Assembly (NCBI GenBank): GCA_039199225.1
Contig: JBCCSZ010000233.1
Span: forward strand, 1 to 12,816
Direction: 5' to 3'
DNA from: JBCCSZ01 sp039199225
GTDB taxonomy: Bacteria > Bacteroidota > Bacteroidia > Chitinophagales > Saprospiraceae
DNA: 12,816 nt
Shown: piece by piece, positions 7,332 through 12,816 of the stretch
How positions within the stretch are numbered: the first letter of the stretch is position 1
Layout of the letters: every line of letters starts with the position of its first letter
The notes under the pieces: model-generated
Databases searched by the model: none
Told to the model about the DNA's origin: nothing
The model's input: only the letters and a program-made list of their open reading frames with translations
Translations under genes and position numbers: made by a program

Positions 7332-8342
7332 TTATTGGTTGATTATCTTATACAATTCATCCAAATTAGGTGTCAAAATGATTTCTGTGCGACGATTTCT
7401 AGCTTTTCCGGTGGCTGTGCTGTTGGAGGCGACCGGCAAGTAAAACGATCTTCCGGATGCTGTAATTCGCTTGGCGTCGAGGCCATTGGAGGTCAGTATC
7501 TTGACAACGGCTGTTGAACGGCGTACGCTCAGGTCCCAGTTGTGATCGGCAGAGCCATCCGAGTCGGTATGTCCTTCCACATTGATTTGAATATCAGGAT
7601 TGCGCTTGAGGACGGTCGCTAGCTTCTGCAGTGCCTGTTTGCCTTTCCAATCCAGCCGATCGCTGTTGGACTTAAAGAGTAGGTTTTGGCTCATCGTCAC
7701 ATAAATGCGGCCATTGGACTCGCTGACGCTCAAGTCGGTATCCGAAAAGCCGAGTAGCGCTTGGTTGATGCGGCTGCGAAGGGTCGACAGACTCGCATCC
7801 TTGGCTTGCAGCAATGCCGTCAACTGATTCAGCTGCTGTTCACATTGTGCGCTGGCTTCTGCCTCATTGCTGTTGCCGTTGTTCTCTAAGTTTTTATCCA
7901 GGTCGTTAAGAATTCCTTCCTTTTGCTGTAGTGCAATTTCAAGATCGCGTAGCTTCCGGGCCTTTTTATCCAATTCCAATTGCTTAGCCGTCAACTCTTC
8001 ATTTAGGATTTGAACCTCCTCAGAAGAAGAAGCTAAGAGGGTCTGGTTTTGAAAAATCAACTCGTCGTAGCGATCCAAAAGGTCCTTGTAGTTGCCTTTC
8101 AAAGCTGTGAAATTCTCCTTGAGGGCATCGAATTGCTGTTGCTGCTCTTCTGTTTTGGCTTCCGCTCTTTGAAGGTCGTATTGTACATGCCGGTTTTTGT
8201 CTAGAACCCTCCGGATGGAGTCCCTTTCGATTCTTGCCCTGGCATTCTCTGTCCGAAGTGCTTCATATTTTTTGGAGGAAACACAACTGGAAAGAAAGCC
8301 GAGGATTAACAAACTAGCGAGTAGAATTTTTCTGTGGTCCAT
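7332..8342 (-). CDS. OmpA-family lipoprotein with coiled coil
   Basis: The 336-residue product has a lipoprotein signal peptide (MDHRKILLASLLILGFLSSC, lipid-modified Cys20), then a long helical coiled coil at about 25-195 rich in Glu, Gln, Lys and Leu heptads, broken by an Asn/Ser-rich spacer near 151-162. It ends with an OmpA C-terminal domain at about 212-326: YVTMSQNLLFKSNSDRL, INVEGHTDSDGSADHNWDLS at 253-272, LSVRRSTAV, RITASGRSFYLPVASN and ARNRRTEIIL. The HTDSDG loop and the WDLSVRR segment are where such domains bind the diaminopimelate residue of peptidoglycan. The protein should therefore sit in the outer membrane by its lipid and reach the cell wall through the coiled coil, helping to tether the envelope. 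An ATG at 8364-8366 in the same frame would add eight residues; I chose 8340-8342 because it gives a compact signal peptide with a basic n-region. It lies 186 bases after the VWA gene, separated by the tandem repeat. Confidence 0.93.
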   Translation of the reverse strand: MDHRKILLASLLILGFLSSCVSSKKYEALRTENARARIERDSIRRVLDKNRHVQYDLQRAEAKTEEQQQQFDALKENFTALKGNYKDLLDRYDELIFQNQTLLASSSEEVQILNEELTAKQLELDKKARKLRDLEIALQQKEGILNDLDKNLENNGNSNEAEASAQCEQQLNQLTALLQAKDASLSTLRSRINQALLGFSDTDLSVSESNGRIYVTMSQNLLFKSNSDRLDWKGKQALQKLATVLKRNPDIQINVEGHTDSDGSADHNWDLSVRRSTAVVKILTSNGLDAKRITASGRSFYLPVASNSTATGKARNRRTEIILTPNLDELYKIINQ

Positions 8343-8434
8343 AATGAAGGTTTTTAAAAAGCCCATCTCCAATTCGTAAGGGCCTGCTAACCGATCTGCA
8401 AATATAAAGGATTTATTGTCATTGAGGGGTTCTT

Positions 8435-8522
8435 GTGATCTGGTGGTTTTATGATTTGGTGATCTGGTGGTTTTGTGATTTGGTGATCTGGTGGTTTTGT
8501 GATTTTTGATCTGGTGATTTGG
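8435..8522. repeat. 24-base G/T-rich tandem repeat, about 3.6 copies
   Basis: Unit 1 (8435-8458) and unit 2 (8459-8482) differ at one base (A at 8451, G at 8475). Unit 3 starts at 8483 and loses register near 8505, and a shortened fourth copy begins at 8508. Each unit begins GTGATCTGGTGG and ends GTGATTTG, so it also holds a half-unit repeat of the form GTGAT(C/T)TGG. On the minus strand, the direction of both flanking genes, it is C/A-rich and begins directly after the VWA stop codon (8529-8531). There is no spacer pattern, so it is not a CRISPR array. The near-identity of copies suggests recent slippage; function unknown. Confidence 0.85.
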
Positions 8523-8528
8523 TTGGGA

Positions 8529-10628
8529 TTAGTAGCCTCCGAAATATCGTCTTAGGACCCATTCCAATGTTAGTAGGCCCAGGAGGAGGAAGAACAACCA
8601 GCGCAGGTTGATGACCGAACGGGTTTTGGATGTTTGGTAGACGACGGGTTTCACGGTGCCTTTTTCTTTGATTCGGCCGCTGAGGCTGCTCAATTGGGCG
8701 GGATATAGTAGTTCGCCACCGTATTTTTCGCTGAGCAGTTTGAGCAGTCCGTGGTTGGCAGTCGTTTCGAATACTTCCAGTTGGATGGGTTGTACACTGA
8801 ATTGGCCATTGTAATTGAGCTGATTGCCATTGGTATTGACCAAGCCACGAAATTTGTAATTGCCGACGGGGAAGTAGCCAGCGTCCAGCCGATAAGCGCT
8901 GCCATTTTTGTTGAATACGAAGTTGAAGTCCTTGCCTTCGCTGTTGGTGATGACAAGGCTGACGTCTGGTTCGTTGATCAGCTCGTAGCTTTCGTTGTAT
9001 AGCTCTGCATCGAAGATGATGGGTTCATTTTCGTTGAAAATATTTTTGTTGATGCTCACCCTAAACCTGCGTTTATCTTCTTTCAGGCTCAAGTACTGGA
9101 CACTTTTTCCGATGAGCTCGTCAAAAATATTGTGGTTGTCGTGCTGTAAGAAATCGAACAGTCGCCATTTCCAGATGCCTTCTGCACAGATCACACCGAC
9201 CTTGGTGTTGTTTTCTTCGCCAAAAAGGAGCAAAGGGTATTGCGTTTCGATCTTGCCGATGCGTTGGTACAGCAGAATTTGGGCGTTGGCGCTCTCTTTG
9301 AATTCGCCGAAGGGAGCCAGGAGGGGCGCGAAGCGTGGCAATTCCTGCTTCAGTTCGTCGCTGAGGTTGAACAGGCTGAAGTTGCCAGCTACCTTGGCTT
9401 CTACATCATTGGTGTTTCGGCCGTCGGCACTTACATTGATGAGCGACTGGGCCTTGCTGAATTGGGGAAAGTTACTTTGCGTACCTAGCACAAACAAGCG
9501 GGGCAATTTTCGGTCGTTCAGCTTTTGCAGCAGCGAAGCCGCATTGTTGCTTTTGCTGGGTAGCTGATGGAGAATGGCGAAATCGAAGGCAGCCAAGTCT
9601 CCTTGAAACTTATCCGCATAGGCTGTGGTGACCTGATAGTTTTTGTTGGTCAGGATGGCCTGTTTGATGGCGGTCAGGTCGGGATGTGGGGAGTTGGCGA
9701 GTAACAATATTTTCTGGCGGGCATCCAATACATCGACAAAAATGTCCCGGCTGTTGTTCGCCGTAGTCACTTCGTTGTCCACCTTTCCCAGAGAAAAGCG
9801 ATAGCGTTGCACGCCGCTGGTGTTGGCGTCTAAGATGACCTCTTGGGTAGTGAAAAAGCTCTTTCGATTGATGGCGATGGGAAACTGCTGCAAACGCTGG
9901 GTTTTGCCGTCTACTACCTTGGAAACGAACAGGTTGGTCTGCGAGCCATCGCAGTTTTGTGCGTCCACATCGATTTGTACGCTGAATTTATCGCCCAGAT
10001 AGGCTATCTTATTGTGAAAGATGCGCTTAATGGTCAGGTCGCGCTTGGGAGTTGTATCGCCCAGTGCAACGGTGTAGATGGGGGCATTGAGTTGACTTCC
10101 GGTATAAATGGGATTGCTGCCTTCGTTGTAAATGCCATCCGTTGCCAGAATGACTGCTCCGAGGTTTTGATTGCTATACAGATCGTACAGCGATTGCAGC
10201 ATATCGGATAGGTTGCTCACCTTATCCTTGAAATCGAAGTCGATACCTTCCCGAACCTTGTCTCCAAAGGCGTACTGCTTGAGCTCATACTCACCAGATA
10301 AATCCTTACGGAGCGTCTCAAATTCGCTTTGGTATTGCTGAAGCTTCTCTGCTGGCAATTCTGCACCGATGGATTCCGAATGATCTTGTGCCAGCACTAC
10401 GATGGGCTTCTTGGTTTCTGTGACAATGGACTTCAAAAGCGGTGAAAGCAGCAGAATGGCGATGAAACTGACCGCTAAAAAGCGGATGGCTGCCAGCAGG
10501 CCAGTAAAATAAGTAGCCTGTTCCTTAAAGGTCTGGTCCCTAAAATACAAAATGGCAGCATAGGCCGCGCCCAATGCCAGGCAAAGTAGGATGTACCAGG
10601 TAGGATATTGAAAACTAAGACTTTCCAA
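8529..10628 (-). CDS. VWA-domain membrane protein with GATase-1-like domain
   Basis: The 699-residue product starts with two membrane helices (about 11-29 and 43-65). A von Willebrand A domain follows (about 75-205), with the metal-site motif DHSES at 82-86 (the DxSxS pattern) and ATDGIYNEG at 162-170. A Ser (VSNLSDML at 137-144) seems to stand where the third metal ligand is usually Thr. Next comes a beta-rich segment, then a Rossmann-like part (about 302-490) with KILLLANSPHPDLTAIKQAI and, at its end, VGVICAEGIWKWRLFDF at 476-492. This matches the glutamine-amidotransferase-like half found in many VWA membrane proteins, but the usual nucleophile position appears to carry Gln (FVLGTQSNF at 378-386), so it is probably not an enzyme. 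An Ig-like segment and a last helix (about 675-692) follow. The start is a TTG at 10626-10628: no ATG exists upstream before an in-frame TAA, and the first internal Met is residue 143. Role unknown; related proteins are linked to the Bat/aerotolerance systems. Confidence 0.88.
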   Translation of the reverse strand: MESLSFQYPTWYILLCLALGAAYAAILYFRDQTFKEQATYFTGLLAAIRFLAVSFIAILLLSPLLKSIVTETKKPIVVLAQDHSESIGAELPAEKLQQYQSEFETLRKDLSGEYELKQYAFGDKVREGIDFDFKDKVSNLSDMLQSLYDLYSNQNLGAVILATDGIYNEGSNPIYTGSQLNAPIYTVALGDTTPKRDLTIKRIFHNKIAYLGDKFSVQIDVDAQNCDGSQTNLFVSKVVDGKTQRLQQFPIAINRKSFFTTQEVILDANTSGVQRYRFSLGKVDNEVTTANNSRDIFVDVLDARQKILLLANSPHPDLTAIKQAILTNKNYQVTTAYADKFQGDLAAFDFAILHQLPSKSNNAASLLQKLNDRKLPRLFVLGTQSNFPQFSKAQSLINVSADGRNTNDVEAKVAGNFSLFNLSDELKQELPRFAPLLAPFGEFKESANAQILLYQRIGKIETQYPLLLFGEENNTKVGVICAEGIWKWRLFDFLQHDNHNIFDELIGKSVQYLSLKEDKRRFRVSINKNIFNENEPIIFDAELYNESYELINEPDVSLVITNSEGKDFNFVFNKNGSAYRLDAGYFPVGNYKFRGLVNTNGNQLNYNGQFSVQPIQLEVFETTANHGLLKLLSEKYGGELLYPAQLSSLSGRIKEKGTVKPVVYQTSKTRSVINLRWLFFLLLGLLTLEWVLRRYFGGY

Positions 10629-10665
10629 TGGATAGAGGTTTAAATTTTAACGCCACGCAAATTAA

Positions 10666-10673
10666 CAAAAGTA
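10666..10673 (-). promoter_or_regulatory. Bacteroidota-type -7 box (TACTTTTG) for the VWA gene
   Basis: Read on the minus strand this is TACTTTTG, an exact match to the Bacteroidota -7 consensus TAnnTTTG. It lies 37 bases from the TTG start of the VWA gene, which would give a 5' leader of about 30 bases. No good TTG element is seen at the -33 position; only a GTGGTGG stretch lies there. The assignment rests on the match and its position. Confidence 0.4.
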
Positions 10674-10894
10674 TTCATATGATGCCACCACCACTGCTAA
10701 ATGTGGAACCTTGCGTGCATTTTGTACACTTGGATCGACATTTGGCAATCCTTTTTCGATTTTTCTCGTTAGTATAAGTGATCTAGTTGCTTTGCACAAA
10801 CGTAAGAATGCTATAAACGAGACCACTGCAAGCAAGACTAATTCTTCGAACGTTTACAAACACAAAGTGTTTCTCAAAATACAAATACAATCAA

Positions 10895-12172
10895 ATGAGG
10901 AGAGGTATTATTCTTTTGGTGCTTTTGCTGATAGGTATTAGCCAGTTGCAGGCAGCTTATGTTATGCTGCCGATGGATGAACGTCAAAAAAACCATCTTA
11001 AAGCCTATGGAATTACGTATTGGGTGCTCAACAATGGGGCAGAGGCTTTTTGGTTGCTCAATTATCGCGGAGGGACTTTCGCCTTTCGCCACAATTCTGT
11101 CTTTGAGAAAGAATGCTTGACACGCGGCGTCAGCTACGAGGTGATTCCCGATGCGCAGTTTGCTAAAATACAAGGAGATATTGCGAATCCGGAAGTCAAC
11201 CAGGATGTCATCAAACTGGAAGTGGCGCCCAAGATTGCCGTTTACACTCCAGAATTTAACTCCAAGGGAGAAAAAATCCAACCCTGGGATGATGCTGTTA
11301 CTTTGGTGCTGACCTATGCCGAGATTCCCTACGAAACCGTCTACGACTCCGAGGTGTTGGACGACAAGTTGGCGCAGTACGATTGGCTGCACCTTCACCA
11401 CGAGGATTTTACGGGCCAGTATGGTCGGTTTTTTCGAATGTACCACAATTACCCCTGGTACAAGGAGAATGTTAAAAGAATGGAAGCACTGGCTTCTTCT
11501 CATGGCTTCGAAAAGGTGTCTCAGCTCAAATTGGCTGTTGTGAAACGCATCAGGGAATATGTGGTTGGCGGCGGATTTATGTTTGCCATGTGTTCAGCTA
11601 CGGATACCTATGATATTGCGCTGGCCGCTGATGGACTGGATATTTGTGACCATATGTACGATGGCGATCCTTCCGACCCTACGGCTGAATCAAAGCTCAA
11701 TTACGACAATACCTTTGCTTTCAAGGATTTCAAATTGATGAAAAATCCACTGGTTTACGAATTCTCGACCATCGATCACAACATGGGGCGCAAGGTCAAT
11801 CCGGAGCAGGATTATTTTACCTTGTTTGATTTTTCAGCCAAGTGGGACCCGGTTCCGACCATGTTGACCCAGAGTCACACCCGAACTGTGAAGGGCTTTA
11901 TGGGGCAGACTACAGCTTTTATGAAGCGCCATCTGAAGTCGAATGTCCTGATTCTGGGCGAAAATAAGCCGGCTTCAGAAGTTCGCTATGTTCATGGTGT
12001 CGTTGGTAAAGGGTTTTGGACTTTTTATGGGGGGCATGATCCGGAAGACTACCGCCACTTTGTCAATGATCCGGAGACCGACCTGAACCTGCATCCCAAT
12101 TCTCCTGGCTACCGCCTGATACTCAATAACGTACTGTTTCCAGCCGCAAAGAAGAAAAAGAGAAAGACCTAG
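10895..12172 (+). CDS. Secreted ThuA/GATase-1-like protein, often labelled asparagine synthetase B in Bacteroidota
   Basis: The 425-residue product has a signal peptide (MRRGIILLVLLLIGISQLQA) and continues with MLPMDERQKNHLKAYGITYW at 24-43. Similar Bacteroidota proteins carry the database label asparagine synthetase B, as I recall it. Nothing here supports that: there is no N-terminal Cys2 nucleophile and no ATP-pyrophosphatase SGGxDS motif, and the protein is exported. Instead it shows a flavodoxin-like amidotransferase fold: KIAVYTPEF at 113-121, the HLHHEDFTGQYG block at 167-178, GGGFMFAMCSATDTYDIAL at 225-243 with Cys233 at the nucleophile-elbow position, and GFWTFYGGHDPEDY at 373-386 with His381 near acidic residues. 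The last two resemble ThuA-like domains, where the elbow carries His and a Y-x-x-GH strand ends the fold. The C-terminus is lysine-rich (AAKKKKRKT). The ATG at 10895 follows an A-rich tract. It is transcribed away from the VWA gene across a 266-base gap. Activity unknown. Confidence 0.85.
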   Translation: MRRGIILLVLLLIGISQLQAAYVMLPMDERQKNHLKAYGITYWVLNNGAEAFWLLNYRGGTFAFRHNSVFEKECLTRGVSYEVIPDAQFAKIQGDIANPEVNQDVIKLEVAPKIAVYTPEFNSKGEKIQPWDDAVTLVLTYAEIPYETVYDSEVLDDKLAQYDWLHLHHEDFTGQYGRFFRMYHNYPWYKENVKRMEALASSHGFEKVSQLKLAVVKRIREYVVGGGFMFAMCSATDTYDIALAADGLDICDHMYDGDPSDPTAESKLNYDNTFAFKDFKLMKNPLVYEFSTIDHNMGRKVNPEQDYFTLFDFSAKWDPVPTMLTQSHTRTVKGFMGQTTAFMKRHLKSNVLILGENKPASEVRYVHGVVGKGFWTFYGGHDPEDYRHFVNDPETDLNLHPNSPGYRLILNNVLFPAAKKKKRKT

Positions 12173-12186
12173 AAATTGTTGGGGAT

Positions 12187-12208
12187 AGTCAATCGTTGAC
12201 TTTGTATT
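12187..12208 (+). terminator. Short hairpin, possible terminator after the secreted GATase-like gene
   Basis: AGTCAA (12187-12192) and TTGACT (12196-12201) form a perfect 6-base-pair stem with a TCG loop, 14 bases after the stop codon, followed by a T-rich stretch (TTTGTATT). The stem is short and not GC-rich, so termination strength is uncertain. Confidence 0.42.
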
Positions 12209-12239
12209 GAACAGCCATCGGTAGAAAGGTAGGGATTTT

Positions 12240-12278
12240 GTATGACGCATAAGTCGTACGGCTAAAAAGTGTCTAGCC
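12240..12278 (+). promoter_or_regulatory. Two adjacent hairpins in the leader of the last gene
   Basis: GTATGAC (12240-12246) pairs with GTCGTAC (12253-12259), seven pairs including one G-T wobble, around a six-base loop. Directly next to it GGCTA (12260-12264) pairs with TAGCC (12274-12278) around nine bases. The second stem ends 14 bases before the ATG at 12293. They may shape the mRNA leader or be chance; no riboswitch family is recognised. Confidence 0.35.
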
Positions 12279-12292
12279 ATATAAGTAAGTCT

Positions 12293-12816
12293 ATGAAAAG
12301 AATTTTTATCCTTGCAGCACTGGTGTGGTTGCCTTTCCAGATGTCGGCACAAGCAGCGCAAGATACTATTGCTTGGCAAATCGCTGATTCGTTGGAAACG
12401 ACCTTTGGCCAAAACAGCTTAGGCTATTTTCTGAGAAACTTCAATGATTCCATCTTTCTTTCAGGCATCCTTTTTCACAAAAAGGACAATGAGAACCTGA
12501 CATCCTTCAACAAGGGATTCGTACGAGGGAATGCTATGAAGGAGTTCATGGGACAGGTACTGAAGAACATCGAGCGAGGGGCCTATTACAATTTTGTCAA
12601 TTACTACCAAGACGATGTTGGCAACTACTATCTGATTTTTCGATATTTTTCACAAAGTGATGGGATCAATTACCACGAGTACTTGCTGGAAGTCATGCCG
12701 GATGGCGCGTTGGCCATCACCGATATCTATGTCTACATCACCGGTGAATTTCTCAGTGAAACCATCAGGGGCGTCTATGCGCAACTCATCAGTCGATTCC
12801 TGAACGAGGAAGACCT
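12293..12816 (+). CDS. Exported protein of unknown function, N-terminal part, 3' truncated by window edge
   Basis: From the ATG at 12293 the frame stays open to the last base, giving 174 codons with no stop, so the gene continues to the right. It starts with a signal peptide (MKRIFILAALVWLPFQMSAQA, probably cut near residue 20). The mature part is mixed alpha/beta with many aromatic residues: NFNDSIFLSGILFHKK at 49-64, a helix with MKEFMGQVLKNIERGAYYNF at 82-101, then strands YYLIFRYFSQSDGINYHEYL at 112-131, ITDIYVYITGEFLSETI at 142-158 and the start of a helix. This resembles the N-terminal part of large Bacteroidota secreted proteins that carry tetratricopeptide repeats further on, an impression from memory and not shown here. 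The upstream gene is 120 bases away with a possible terminator between, so it may have its own promoter, though I could not find a convincing TAnnTTTG box. Confidence 0.8.
   Translation, partial: MKRIFILAALVWLPFQMSAQAAQDTIAWQIADSLETTFGQNSLGYFLRNFNDSIFLSGILFHKKDNENLTSFNKGFVRGNAMKEFMGQVLKNIERGAYYNFVNYYQDDVGNYYLIFRYFSQSDGINYHEYLLEVMPDGALAITDIYVYITGEFLSETIRGVYAQLISRFLNEED

Noticed and set aside
8435..8522. CRISPR-like array
   Set aside because: Units abut directly with no unique spacers, and there are no cas genes nearby.
8995..9567. 190-codon open frame on the plus strand opposite the VWA gene
   Set aside because: It is a low-complexity Ser/Leu/Lys-rich translation antisense to a strongly supported gene, with no domain or start context.
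10874..11503. 209-codon open frame on the minus strand opposite the secreted GATase-like gene
   Set aside because: It lies fully antisense to a gene with a signal peptide and conserved motifs, and shows no recognisable domain.
11975..12412. 145-codon open frame on the minus strand across the 12.2 kb gap
   Set aside because: It covers parts of two plus-strand genes and the hairpins between them; basic and low-complexity, with no protein features.

Overview
The window looks like chromosomal DNA of a Bacteroidota bacterium, most likely of the Saprospiria (Lewinella/Haliscomenobacter-like) branch. The reasons are a secreted pappalysin-family metalloprotease with a C-terminal type IX secretion (T9SS) sorting domain, several short lipoproteins, an OmpA-type lipoprotein with a coiled coil, A-rich translation starts without clear Shine-Dalgarno sequences, a promoter box of the Bacteroidota type (TAnnTTTG), and intergenic G/T-rich tandem repeats. 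The lineage call is inference from gene content, not from a marker gene. No RNA gene, CRISPR array, insertion sequence, phage gene or integrase was seen, and no gap between genes exceeds 300 bases.

Layout. At the left edge (1-935, plus strand) lies the C-terminal part of a DUF4139/MuiA-like protein. It converges, with only 6 bases between stop codons, on a long run of eight minus-strand genes (10628 down to 942). In transcription order these are: a large VWA-domain membrane protein with an amidotransferase-like fold (8529-10628); a short 24-base tandem repeat; an OmpA-family lipoprotein (7332-8342); a T9SS-exported M43 zinc metalloprotease (5949-7154); a DUF6438 lipoprotein with a protease-propeptide-like tail (5125-5844), coupled by an ATGA overlap to a three-helix membrane protein (4556-5128); a lipoprotein with two internal repeats (3640-4389); an ArnT/PMT-like polyprenyl-phosphate glycosyltransferase (2003-3478); and MurB (942-1955). 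Gaps of 47 to 187 bases suggest several transcription units. Only the DUF6438/membrane pair and possibly the glycosyltransferase/murB pair look closely linked.

At about 10.63-10.89 kb is a divergent promoter region. To its right, on the plus strand, are a secreted protein with a ThuA/GATase-1-like fold (10895-12172) and, after a leader with three small hairpins, the start of another exported protein (12293 to the right edge, incomplete).

Almost every product is predicted to act at the cell envelope: peptidoglycan precursor synthesis (MurB), peptidoglycan anchoring (OmpA), lipid-linked sugar transfer, surface lipoproteins and an exported protease. I see no defence or mobile system. The best candidates for undescribed biology are the DUF6438 plus propeptide-like lipoprotein with its coupled membrane partner, and the secreted GATase-like protein opposite the VWA protein.
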